64,000 nucleotides of DNA, from NCBI GenBank assembly GCA_942490995.1, contig CALOBG010000145.1:1-64000 (forward strand), read 5' to 3'. Made by a program: the position numbers and the translations under genes. Shown piece after piece: positions 9,315-17,800 of this stretch; the first letter of the stretch is position 1, and each line of letters starts with the position of its first letter. Source of the stretch: UBA981 sp942490995 (GTDB lineage: Bacteria > Pseudomonadota > Gammaproteobacteria > Ga0077536). A model generated the notes under the pieces. The model was not told the DNA's origin and did not search any database. It saw only the letters and a program-made list of their open reading frames with translations.

Positions 9315-9926
9315 GGCTACTAATTCTCCAATCTGCCGAAGATCCGGATAAGCGTAAATACGCGGATAAGAAAATGGTGTCAGATTTATTTGGCGGTTCG
9401 ATAAAACGAACGAAACACCTTTCCATCTTGTAACGCTTGGATCCGAGGATAGTCCAACTAATACGGAATGATGCGGTGATGTCGAATTATGTGCCGTCCG
9501 AATTAAGTAAACTGTCCCTGGAATACACCCCTGCTCAGCTCGCTCCTGGCGAGTTTGACGGCGGTTTGCTTATCCTGCGCGGCCAGGTCCAGCCGCTCAT
9601 GCAACTGCTTCTCAAAATCGCTGTCGCGGACCTGCTTCAGTATGTCTGCATACCCGGCTTCATCGATCTTGAACGCCTTTCCGCGGTGCGCGGCAGATGA
9701 TTTCATGCATGGCTACTAATTCTCCAATCTGCCGAAGATCCGGATAAGCGTAAATACGCGGATAAGAAAATGGTGTCAGATTTATTTGGCGGTTCGATAA
9801 AACGAACGAAACACCTTTCCATCTTGTAACGCTTGGATCCGAGGATAGTCCAACTAATACGGAATGATGCGGTGATGTCGAATTATGTGCCGTCCGAATT
9901 AAGTAAACTGTCCCTGGAATACACCC
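9135..9926. repeat. 396-bp tandem duplication
   Basis: The segment 9,135-9,530 is repeated directly as 9,531-9,926, apparently base for base in what I compared, including the identical derived peptides. Each unit contains the first 50-60 codons of the DUF2130 remnant (minus strand) and its upstream non-coding region. That region includes GTGTCAGATTTATTTGG and GATCCGAGGATAGTCC. Near identity implies a recent duplication, or an assembly artefact. Confidence 0.85.
9531..9710 (-). pseudogene. second, shorter copy of the DUF2130 remnant
   Basis: This is the duplicated N-terminal piece. It repeats MHEIIC, the frame change, KAFKIDEAGYADILKQVRD and up to LARSELS, then runs into the first duplication unit's upstream DNA. 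It cannot encode a functional protein. The region 9,711-10,060 after it is non-coding: it holds the second copy of the upstream segment and about 130 bases leading to the TPR gene. Confidence 0.55.
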
Positions 9927-10060
9927 CTAACGCGTTATTCCGCAGCAACATTCCCAAACTCTCAGGTAACAGCGCCGCAATGCCTCGCGCCGCTTTCAAT
10001 GCTCTGGCTCAATGGCTTAGATTAACCACCGCCTGAAGCTCGCTGACAAGGATTCTGACA

Positions 10061-13000
10061 ATGAGAAACTTTTCATACTTTATTGTCCTCTCGATGGCGC
10101 TTGCAGCGAACAGTTATGCCGGGCGTAACTATGGTTTTTGGGACCCCTACGGTCTGGACAATCGTCTGGCAACAAAGTGGCGACAGAAACTTGACCCACA
10201 ATCGCGCCCGTGGCCTGACGTGCTCGCCACTTCGCTCGCAGGTCGGGATGAACCAGCCGTCGATGCATCGGAAACGGTGTGGAGCGCGCGTGAACGCGAA
10301 CGCTATGCATCATTATTGAAAGAGGCGCAATACGATATCTTGATCGTGCCTGTTCAGGTCCAGCATTTCGCGATCGACGAAATCGGACGCTCACTCATGA
10401 GCGCCGATCTCGCCACGGCCCTGGCGTCAGCTACCCGTGCAAAGATCCCCGATCCGATGTTTGTCGCTCGGGCCCTCGGACAACACAAGCGAACGTTCAC
10501 ACATTCTGATTATTTCAAACTCGCCACGGATCTTGGCGTCAGGAAGTTCGTAGTCGTCCATGCCGGACATAACCGCAATCAGCAGATGCATGTAACGCTA
10601 AAAATATTCATGCGGGACGCGAACTCAGTCTCATTCACGTCGGAATCCGCGCAGTTTGAGTGGCCCGATATTTCTTTCTCTGACGAGGACCTGCCTAGTT
10701 CTGCGTTTCATCGGATCGTGCCTGAGATTGTGGGTCGAATCGCGGGAAACTTTGCTGCAGTTCCGCTGGGCAAACCAGGCCCGATATCCGGCAGTTTGGA
10801 GATGCTGGGTGGCCCTGCGGATATTCTTCGCGAGCCGGATGCCAGCGTAGTTGACCGGGCCAATCGCATAGCGCTCCTTGGCACCCTATCCCCCTCGGAT
10901 CCGAGAGAGGCGTCCGAAAGCGCCTTTGTCCGGGTCATTACCCTCTTGAATCAACTGGAAAGCAACAGCGACACGCGCCGCCTCAAAGCGCGTGCGCTGT
11001 TTAAGCTACATCGACGCCCTGCGGCGTTAGCCATGTTGGAGGGCGATCACGAGCCTGCCGCGAACGCATTGCGCGCGATTCTGAATGGAAATCTGCAGCT
11101 GGCATGGGAAGAAACCTCCAAGGTCGAATCGGAGATCGAGCAATTGATGCTTGCGATCGACATCGGCGACCTGTCCTTCGCCTACCGCGATCGAATCGAA
11201 GAAGCCTTCATCCCCGCCAAACTGATCGGTCGTCTGTCACGCCCCTGGTCGGTTTTGATTAACACCAGACTGCATGAACATGATCTATGGTCGTCGACGA
11301 CAAATGCAGACATAAAGAGCCTTCTCGATGACGAATTTCCTGTTGCAGGGTACTCTCTAAAACAGCTACTGCTGGGGCAAAAAGTTATTGGAGAGACTGA
11401 CGGCCGCAGTGCGCTAATCGCGCTATCGCCCGCCAGGCACATTCAAAAACTGTTCAGCGACGGTTTTGCACCGCCTTGCTGTACGCTCTCCAGCGGGCCT
11501 GATGACCAATGGCAATATCTGTTGACCCTCGAAGCCTTGAGTACGACAAACGTCGCGAAAGATATTGCGCGACTGCTCTACGCCAAAGGTTTAGTCAACG
11601 CCGCGCAGGAACTGTTGGATCAGTATGAAGTGATCTACGCCGGACATCCGCAGTTCGACTTCTATCAGTCAGCCATCAGCCTGAAGATGGCACAGGAAAC
11701 TCCTCCAGAAGAAGCGAAGAAGTATGCCGAAGAAAGCGTGGCCGCTGCTATCCGATCCGCCCATTCGGAACAGGGGCAAACGACCTGGTCCAAGTATGCG
11801 CTGATCAATCTCGGCGTTTCGTCTTCTAACTCCGCACCTTTTGAAGACGCCTACATCAGGGACTTTCCTATGCGTCCTTATTGGCGCCCATACGAGTCGG
11901 CCGTCAGGTCTGGAGGCCAGTCGGAAGCGGAAAATCTGCTGGCTGCGATTCGCTACAGCACGGCTGATTTTTCACCCGTACAGCACCTGCTGCAACTGGA
12001 TTTGGCTGCCGACGGGCCGAACGATATCCAACGCCTGCTGCAAGGGCGTTTCATGGACCACCCCGAAGCGCTCGCCGCAAGTGCGGAGATCAAACGACGA
12101 CACGGAGACGAGGATGGCGTGATTTCGGTTTACCGCGACGCCATCAGGCAGCGCCCAGGTGACTGGCCGCATTACTTTGAACTCGGCTCCTTCCTGGTTG
12201 CGCAGAAAGGTGATTATGATGCCGCCGCGGAAGTATTTCTCAGTTATCCCGGTTTCGCGGCGGGTTCAAACGAGAATTCCGTTGGACTGTCGAACCAGGC
12301 TCTCAATGCGGGGTCGCTGTTTTTCTGGCGCGGCGCAACGCGCCACGCTGTTGCACTGGACCGTATCGCCGCATCGTTCAAAAACGGGTCCGAAGCCTCC
12401 ATGGTTGCCGCCTACCGCCTGGCAATCCTGGACCGCAGTTTCGATAGCGCAGCGCGGCTGGCCCTGGAGCGCGCACGGCGCTATGACAATGTCTACGGGT
12501 ATCGCGACTATTTGTCCCTCCTGCACGTGATGGGTTATAGCGACGAATCGTGGTTGGGCTTCAATCAGCTTCTATCGCGGTTCGAGAACCCGCAGGTGTG
12601 GGCGTCTGCTTATGTCGGTAATCGATTGCAAGGTCAAACCAACCAGGAATTCATCGAGTGGGCGACGCAAAGCGACAAAAAAAACGCCGCTTTCAATATG
12701 CGTCGATACATCACCGGGTTCGCGCTCTTGATGGGTGTGATTGACCGGCTTCCGAAAAAAAACCTGGCCTCGATTATGGCCGAGCTCGATGGGGAATCGA
12801 CACATTTTATCGATACCGATGGTCGGCTGACCTTGCGTCAATTAAGCGAAACGCCGGTACGTTACAGCGCGCTTTTTCCTTCAGAATTTCGAGCAGATGA
12901 ACGGCCGAAGCTCGCACCCGGCACCAAGGTAGAGCCCGGGTTGGTCATGTTCGCGGATGCCTACGCTAAACTGCGGCGCGGTGAACTGGAAGCGGCGCTC

Positions 13001-13606
13001 GCTCGGTTCGACGGGATTGCGGCGCGCTATCGCATCAATTCCGATGAGATGGGTTTTTCGCTGCCTTACTTTGCCTTTACCAGTGCCAAACTTGCCGACC
13101 CTTTGCAGCTCGAGCCGTTCGTCGACGGATTACTGGTGGACGACCCCGACTTTGATATTTTACTGGCGAAAGCGTTTTTTCTTGGGCTCCGTGGTCTGCA
13201 CGACGAGGCTGAGCAGTTTCTGACCCGGGCGTTTAATGTCAGACCACATACGGATACGCGTCCGATATTTACGGAATACCAGTTTGCGGAAGCTTGCGTA
13301 TGGCTCTTCGAAGCGACCAAACACCAGCGCTATCTGGAGAAAGCGCTCGACTGGGCGCGAAAACACCAGCAGATCCGGCCCACCCAGGCATGGGCCTACG
13401 CGCTGGAAGCGGCCTACGCGCCAGCGGGCGATGCACGTCGGCGGGCCATCGCCTTAACGATCTACCTGGATCCGTTATCGGAATGGCTAAAAAGGGTGCC
13501 CGAAGTGGAACGCAGCGCCGCGCGGGAATGGCTGCAGACCAACCACCCGTTCAAAACCGCGCCCCAGGACAGCGCTCCGACCAATGCCGCACGCGAGGAG
13601 GCATAG
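10061..13606 (+). CDS. large exported TPR-like protein of unknown function
   Basis: The 1,181-residue protein starts with a signal peptide (MRNFSYFIVLSMALAANSYA, cleavage expected near residue 20), so it should act in the periplasm or at the outer membrane. An AAGGAT Shine-Dalgarno lies about 8 bases before the ATG. Much of residues 280-1,150 looks like helical-hairpin tetratricopeptide repeats. Examples are TRRLKARALFKLHRRPAALAML, YFELGSFLVAQKGDYDAAAEVF, LLAKAFFLGLRGLHDEAEQFL and YLEKALDWARKH. TPR arrays mediate protein-protein contacts. The region around 60-210 could be a separate globular domain. No enzymatic motif is evident. It stands alone in the tRNA-bounded accessory patch and may be cargo of that patch. 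I do not recognise a named family. Confidence 0.85.
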   Translation: MRNFSYFIVLSMALAANSYAGRNYGFWDPYGLDNRLATKWRQKLDPQSRPWPDVLATSLAGRDEPAVDASETVWSARERERYASLLKEAQYDILIVPVQVQHFAIDEIGRSLMSADLATALASATRAKIPDPMFVARALGQHKRTFTHSDYFKLATDLGVRKFVVVHAGHNRNQQMHVTLKIFMRDANSVSFTSESAQFEWPDISFSDEDLPSSAFHRIVPEIVGRIAGNFAAVPLGKPGPISGSLEMLGGPADILREPDASVVDRANRIALLGTLSPSDPREASESAFVRVITLLNQLESNSDTRRLKARALFKLHRRPAALAMLEGDHEPAANALRAILNGNLQLAWEETSKVESEIEQLMLAIDIGDLSFAYRDRIEEAFIPAKLIGRLSRPWSVLINTRLHEHDLWSSTTNADIKSLLDDEFPVAGYSLKQLLLGQKVIGETDGRSALIALSPARHIQKLFSDGFAPPCCTLSSGPDDQWQYLLTLEALSTTNVAKDIARLLYAKGLVNAAQELLDQYEVIYAGHPQFDFYQSAISLKMAQETPPEEAKKYAEESVAAAIRSAHSEQGQTTWSKYALINLGVSSSNSAPFEDAYIRDFPMRPYWRPYESAVRSGGQSEAENLLAAIRYSTADFSPVQHLLQLDLAADGPNDIQRLLQGRFMDHPEALAASAEIKRRHGDEDGVISVYRDAIRQRPGDWPHYFELGSFLVAQKGDYDAAAEVFLSYPGFAAGSNENSVGLSNQALNAGSLFFWRGATRHAVALDRIAASFKNGSEASMVAAYRLAILDRSFDSAARLALERARRYDNVYGYRDYLSLLHVMGYSDESWLGFNQLLSRFENPQVWASAYVGNRLQGQTNQEFIEWATQSDKKNAAFNMRRYITGFALLMGVIDRLPKKNLASIMAELDGESTHFIDTDGRLTLRQLSETPVRYSALFPSEFRADERPKLAPGTKVEPGLVMFADAYAKLRRGELEAALARFDGIAARYRINSDEMGFSLPYFAFTSAKLADPLQLEPFVDGLLVDDPDFDILLAKAFFLGLRGLHDEAEQFLTRAFNVRPHTDTRPIFTEYQFAEACVWLFEATKHQRYLEKALDWARKHQQIRPTQAWAYALEAAYAPAGDARRRAIALTIYLDPLSEWLKRVPEVERSAAREWLQTNHPFKTAPQDSAPTNAAREEA

Positions 13607-13689
13607 GTCGCTATTGCGCCGCCCGCGCCGGCCGGCCGATCAAAATTCCACCATGGCGCTACAATCGGCACTACGAAGGCAGGTGATTG

Positions 13690-13815
13690 ATGGCGTTACG
13701 ATCGGCAACTCCGCAACGGGGCGGCGCGTCGCCACCATGGCTCGATATTGTTATCGAGATCCCGCGTGGTGGGCTGCTCAAGCGCGGACCCGACGGCGCC
13801 CTCGACTTTGTCTCA
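13690..13815 (+). pseudogene. N-terminal fragment resembling inorganic pyrophosphatase
   Basis: About 42 codons (MALRSATPQ ... WLDIVIEIPRGGLLKR ... DGALDFVS) resemble the start of soluble inorganic diphosphatases that read VEIPRGSxxKR-xDGxxDFVSPLPCP. The similarity stops at DFVS, exactly where IS3-like sequence begins, so the rest of the enzyme is absent. The open frame continues into the IS remnant. Family assignment is by motif only. Confidence 0.45.
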
Positions 13816-13960
13816 CTTGAGGGTTGGTACAACCCTCATCGCCGACACTCGTCTTTGGGGTACTTGTCACCGGTCAATTATGAAAGGAGACTACTCGCCA
13901 CAGAAACCGCTCGAATTTGGACAACCAACCGTCCACTGAAGCGGGGCAAGTCCAAGACTT
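13816..13960 (+). mobile_element. IS3-family transposase OrfB C-terminal remnant
   Basis: WYNPHRRHSSLGYLSPVNYE is the hallmark C-terminus of the DDE integrase (OrfB) of IS3-family elements. Only the last 45 or so residues remain. The DDE catalytic region, OrfA and the left end are missing. It directly abuts the pyrophosphatase-like fragment in the same frame, so an old insertion with later deletion is likely. From 13,960 to 14,023 I see nothing recognisable. Confidence 0.8.
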
Positions 13961-14023
13961 CAATCGTGCGCGAAACTTGCTCGGAGGTGCATTGCAAAAA
14001 GTTCGATGTGCGTCCACGAAGGG

Positions 14024-14078
14024 CAGCCAACTCAGAGAAAAGAGCCCACCGGGCTCTTTTTTTAAGTTGGCTGGGGGA
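14024..14078 (+). repeat. copy of the tRNA-Gln 3' tail and terminator (att-like)
   Basis: This matches 8,465-8,519 over about 54 bases with one substitution and one missing G. It begins CAGCCAACTCAGAG, contains the same AAGAGCCC-ACC-GGGCTCTTTT terminator hairpin, and ends AAGTTGGCTGGGGG. Together with the tRNA end at 8,461 it brackets 5.5 kb of accessory DNA, as attL/attR would. No integrase gene is seen inside. It should also act as a terminator in either direction. Confidence 0.75.
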
Positions 14079-14253
14079 GCGGCCCGAAACACGCCCCATG
14101 CCGTGGGCAAACCGATCCTGGCCCCGGCAGAAGCGCGGGAAGCCCAATTTCGAGCGAATAAACATCCGCGCACATCGCGAATGAAATAGAGGGTCGTGTG
14201 CCCCAATGTCCGGTTCCGCTCCGGATCTGGCGCATACGACACCGTCTGCCGTC

Positions 14254-14282
14254 TTGCCCTTGTAGCACGCTAGTGCTACAAG
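14254..14282 (+). promoter_or_regulatory. promoter with palindromic operator for the toxin-antitoxin operon
   Basis: A 10-bp inverted repeat, CTTGTAGCAC and GTGCTACAAG with a 4-base spacer (14,259-14,282), overlaps a plausible promoter: TTGCCC (14,254), 17-base spacer, TACAAG (14,277). AGGAGG follows at once (14,281-14,286). Ribbon-helix-helix antitoxins repress their own operons through such palindromes, so this is probably the autoregulatory site. Confidence 0.65.
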
Positions 14283-14308
14283 GAGGTTTTGACGCAGAGT
14301 GGAAAACC

Positions 14309-14593
14309 ATGTCGACAACCACGATCCGGCTGCCGGACGATCTCAAGTCGCGGGTTGCCGCCGCTGCCGAGCGTGCCGGAACGACAGCCCATGCCTTCAT
14401 TCTGGAGGCCATCGCAGACAAGGCGGATCAAGCAGAAAGGCGCGCGAACTTTTATGACCTTGCGGAGAAGCGCTATGCCGATCTGGCGGCTTCCGGCAAG
14501 ACGATCCCGTGGGAAAAAATGCGCAAGTATCTTGAAGATCGCGTCGCCGGGAAGTCCGTCGCTCGCCCGAGGACCCGGAAACTGGCTCGCTGA
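14309..14593 (+). CDS. ribbon-helix-helix antitoxin (CopG/ParD-like)
   Basis: The 94-residue protein begins MSTTTIRLPDDLKSRVAAAA, an antiparallel beta strand then helix typical of RHH DNA-binding proteins, followed by HAFILEAIADKAD. The C-terminal half (about residues 45-94, charged, ending ARPRTRKLAR) would wrap around the toxin. It should neutralise the downstream RelE/ParE-like toxin and repress the operon through the palindrome just upstream. The longer upstream open frame covers the operator, so the ATG at 14,309 is preferred. The toxin starts 2 bases after its stop, which implies coupled translation. Confidence 0.85.
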   Translation: MSTTTIRLPDDLKSRVAAAAERAGTTAHAFILEAIADKADQAERRANFYDLAEKRYADLAASGKTIPWEKMRKYLEDRVAGKSVARPRTRKLAR

Positions 14594-14595
14594 GG

Positions 14596-14898
14596 ATGGC
14601 CAGGGTCGAATTGGTTCCAGAGGTCCAGGACGACTTCGATCGCATCCTCGATCATCTCTCTGACCATACCGTCGAAGATGCGCCTCGCCGTATCAGCGAC
14701 GTCATTCAGGCCATCGACGTGCTGCAACACAATCCGCACATTGGCAGACCCGTATCCGCGGACATGAGGGAGCTGGTTATAGGACACAGGGCTCGCGGCT
14801 ACGTAGCCTTGTACCGTTACATCGAAGAAATCGACACGGTCTTCGTGCTCGCAATTCGCAGCCAGCGGGAAGACGGATACGGCAGTTCGCAGCCGTAG
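14596..14898 (+). CDS. RelE/ParE-superfamily toxin
   Basis: The 100-residue protein has the compact RelE/ParE pattern: VELVPEVQDDFDRILDHLSD at the N-terminus, then ISDVIQAIDVLQHNPHIGRPV and MRELVIGHRARGYVALYRYI, and VFVLAIRSQREDGY at the end. RelE members cleave mRNA on the ribosome and ParE members poison gyrase. The sequence does not decide between them, although the LxxNPxxGRPV and RELVIG motifs are common in ParE-like proteins. It is the second gene of the pair, just outside the tRNA-tail repeat. It converges on the molybdenum hydroxylase gene, 10 bases away. Confidence 0.85.
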   Translation: MARVELVPEVQDDFDRILDHLSDHTVEDAPRRISDVIQAIDVLQHNPHIGRPVSADMRELVIGHRARGYVALYRYIEEIDTVFVLAIRSQREDGYGSSQP

Positions 14899-14908
14899 CG
14901 CCCGCGTA

Positions 14909-17800
14909 TCAATCCCTGGCCTCCGCAGCAGCCACTAAACCGCGCACGGTCTGCGGATCGAGCCTGCTGTGCGTCACCTCCACCCCCCACGGCCGTAGGG
15001 CATCTTCCACCGCCGCCATCAGCACCGTGCTGGTGGCGATGCAGCCATCCTCGCCACCACCTTTCGCACCGGTACGCGTGACCGGCGACGGTGAGCACAG
15101 GTGTTCGATGTGAATATCCGGCGCTGTCCATACTGTCGGCATACCGTAATCCTTGAGCGTGCGGGCCAGCGGCACGCCGGCCTCGTCGTACGCGAGTGAT
15201 TCGTAGATGGTGCCGCCGATCTGCTGCACCACCGCGCCGCGCGTCTGCCCGTCCAGGAGCAGCGGGTTGAGAACCACGCCGTGATCGGACACCACCCACA
15301 CGTCGAGCACTTCGACCCGCCCGGTTTCCGGATCGACTTCCACCAGCGCCGCCTGGCTGCCGGTGGCATGTCCCGGGTAGAGCTGGACCCGGCCCTGTGC
15401 GTCCGGCTGCCAATTGATGTGTGGATTACGAAACGTGCTGGTGGTCTCCAGCACCGGCGCGTCAGCCTCGGCCAGCACGATCTCGGCGCCCACACCGACA
15501 TACACGGCCTGGGCGATGTCGCGGAACGAAACCGAGGCGTCGTAGCCGTGGCGCCAGACCCGCCCGTTGGCGATCTCGAGTTCCTCGCGCGCACACTCGA
15601 GCAATACGGCAGCGCCACAGATCAGCCGCGCGCGCAGGGTGTCCGCGGCCTGCACGATAGCGCCAACGGCGAACATGGCACCGCGGCTCGCGTAGGTTCC
15701 CGAGCCCATCGGCATCGCGCTGGTGTCGCCCCAGCTCACCGTGACGTCGGCAATGTCACAGTCGAGCGCATCCGCGGTGGCCTGAGCATAGGCCGTCTCG
15801 ATGCCCTGCCCGATATTCTGGATCGCAGTCAGCACGTGCACCGAGCCGTCGGCAGCCAGCCGCAGCGTGGCAGACTCGAAATTCTGGTAGACACTGGCCG
15901 GGAACGCCACGCCGCACGGCTCGATGTAGTTGGCGACGCCGATGCCCAAGTACCGTCCCGCGGCGCGCGCCTGGTCCTGACGCGCGCGCAGCGCCGGCAG
16001 ATCCATCAGCGCCGCGAGCCGCGCCTGTGATTCCCGCAGACTGCCGTTCTCGATGATCGGTCCGGTCACGAGTTGGAACGGATAGGTGTCCAACAGATTG
16101 CGCCGGCGGATCTCGAGCGGGTCGATATCGAGACGCACGGCGGCCCGGTCGAGCAGGCGTTCGATGATCAGATTGGCGATGTCCTTGCCGTAGCCGCGGT
16201 AGGCGCCGTACGGCCCTTTATTGGTGACCGCGCAGCGCACCCGAGTGCGATAGTTGGCGACCCGGTAGGGTCCCGGTGCGTAGACCCCGCCGTTGATCGG
16301 CATGCCGATGCCGCAGGCACGCTCGGCGCCGTCACAACCCATGTCGGCGAGGATGTCGGTGCAGAGCGCAAGCAGGCGACCATCGGTATCGAACGCAGCC
16401 CGACAACGGGCTTCGAAATCACGCGCGCCGGGACCGGCGTGCAGCCAGTCCGTGCGGGTTTCGATCCATTTCACCGGCCGGCCGAGACGCAACGCCGCCA
16501 GCACCGGCAGGTATTCACCGTCGACCCCGAGCTTGGCGCCGAAACCGCCACCGACGTCTCCGGCCAGCACCTGGATGCGACTCTCGGGCAGTTCGAACAC
16601 CTGGCTCAGAAACATGCGCAACTGGTGCGGCACCTGGGTAGATGCGCGCACCGTGAGCGTGCCATCGCGCGGATCAAACTGGGCGCGGGTAGCGCGAGTC
16701 TCGAGCGGCATGGCGCCGAACCGATGCGAGCTGATGGTCTGTTCGATCACGAGTTCGGCATTGTCAAGGGTGGCGTCGACCGCACCGAATTCGAGCGCGA
16801 ATTCGGTCTGCAGATTCGTGCCCCATTCGGGATAGACCAGCGGCGCATCGGACAGGAGCGCGGCGTGCATGTCGATTACCGGCGGCAGCGGCGCGTAATC
16901 CACCCGCACCAGCGCCGCGGCGTCTTCAGCGGCTTCCGGCGTGTCGGCCACGACGATGGCGACCGGCTCGCCGTAAAACGCGACCTCATCGATAGCCATT
17001 GCGTAACGCCGCGGCAGGCGGATGCTTTCGCCCACCGAAGTCGGCGCGATGGGCTGCCAGTATTCACGCGCTTCGGCGCCGGTCATGACCAGCGCCACGG
17101 CTGAGGCTGCGCGCGCGGCCGTGACGTCGATGCCCGTGATCCGGGCCCGCGCGTGCGTCGCCCGGACCACGGCGAGATGCAGATCCGCCGCGTCACCATA
17201 AGCATCCACGTAGCGTCCACCGCCGGCCACCAGTCGCGGGTCTTCTCGCCGCGCCAGCGCACGACCCACCCAGGATCCCGTGCGCGGGGCATCGGCGCGT
17301 TCGGCGCTCGCGACGCCCTCGCCGGCGGCAAGCGCTACCGCCTGGCGAATGCCGGTGTAGCCGGTGCAGCGACACAAATTGCCCGTCAGCGCGAGTCGCA
17401 GTGCCTCGTCGTCCAGCGGGCCGGGCGGGCGCGTGCGCAGGAAGTGCTCGGCACTCATCACCATGCCGGCGGTGCAATAGCCGCACTGCGCCGCGTTACA
17501 GTTGACGAACGCCTGTTGTACCGGCGCCAGCGCCTCGCGCGTGGCCAGACCATCGGCGGTGCTGACCTGCTGGCCGTCGGCCTGGACCGCCAGTACCAGG
17601 CACGATTTCACGGTCGTGCCATCGATCTGAACCGTGCACGCGCCGCAAGCCCCTTCCTCGCAACCGAAGCGCGGACCGGTGACGCCGGCGTGCCGGCGCA
17701 GGAAATCGATCAGCAAGGTGCGACCTTCCACTGCGGCATGAACTTCGCGACCGTTCACGCCGATACTGATCGTATGGCGCCGCATCTTTCCCCCGTTCAT
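14909..17800 (-). CDS. molybdenum hydroxylase: fused 2Fe-2S and Mo-cofactor subunit (xanthine dehydrogenase/CODH family)
   Basis: The 963-residue protein combines two normally separate subunits. Residues 1-165 are the iron-sulfur subunit: C47, C52, C55 and C67 bind a plant-type 2Fe-2S cluster, and C106, C109, C143 and C145 (CGYC and CRC) bind the second. From about 172 it is the molybdopterin subunit, starting VGRALARREDPRLVAGGGRYV. Later come GDVGGGFGAKLG, the substrate-loop region GPYGAYRGYGK and the Mo-site Glu E917 in GAKGGGEDG. The loop lacks the AYRCSFR of true CO dehydrogenase, so it is a form II or other hydroxylase of unknown substrate. The start overlaps the FAD-subunit stop by ATGA. 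The family hydroxylates N-heterocycles, aldehydes or related compounds. Confidence 0.92.
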   Translation of the reverse strand: MNGGKMRRHTISIGVNGREVHAAVEGRTLLIDFLRRHAGVTGPRFGCEEGACGACTVQIDGTTVKSCLVLAVQADGQQVSTADGLATREALAPVQQAFVNCNAAQCGYCTAGMVMSAEHFLRTRPPGPLDDEALRLALTGNLCRCTGYTGIRQAVALAAGEGVASAERADAPRTGSWVGRALARREDPRLVAGGGRYVDAYGDAADLHLAVVRATHARARITGIDVTAARAASAVALVMTGAEAREYWQPIAPTSVGESIRLPRRYAMAIDEVAFYGEPVAIVVADTPEAAEDAAALVRVDYAPLPPVIDMHAALLSDAPLVYPEWGTNLQTEFALEFGAVDATLDNAELVIEQTISSHRFGAMPLETRATRAQFDPRDGTLTVRASTQVPHQLRMFLSQVFELPESRIQVLAGDVGGGFGAKLGVDGEYLPVLAALRLGRPVKWIETRTDWLHAGPGARDFEARCRAAFDTDGRLLALCTDILADMGCDGAERACGIGMPINGGVYAPGPYRVANYRTRVRCAVTNKGPYGAYRGYGKDIANLIIERLLDRAAVRLDIDPLEIRRRNLLDTYPFQLVTGPIIENGSLRESQARLAALMDLPALRARQDQARAAGRYLGIGVANYIEPCGVAFPASVYQNFESATLRLAADGSVHVLTAIQNIGQGIETAYAQATADALDCDIADVTVSWGDTSAMPMGSGTYASRGAMFAVGAIVQAADTLRARLICGAAVLLECAREELEIANGRVWRHGYDASVSFRDIAQAVYVGVGAEIVLAEADAPVLETTSTFRNPHINWQPDAQGRVQLYPGHATGSQAALVEVDPETGRVEVLDVWVVSDHGVVLNPLLLDGQTRGAVVQQIGGTIYESLAYDEAGVPLARTLKDYGMPTVWTAPDIHIEHLCSPSPVTRTGAKGGGEDGCIATSTVLMAAVEDALRPWGVEVTHSRLDPQTVRGLVAAAEARD

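Noticed and set aside
9437..10036. repeated plus-strand peptide (MDPRIVQLIRNDAVM...) as a gene
   Set aside because: It lies in the duplicated upstream region, has no start signal, and its two copies end differently after the duplication boundary.
11841..13457. overlapping frames inside the TPR gene
   Set aside because: The 1,181-residue frame has the signal peptide and repeat structure. The others have no support.
8456..14078. integrase or recombinase gene of the accessory patch
   Set aside because: No open frame shows integrase motifs. Only an IS3 OrfB tail is present.
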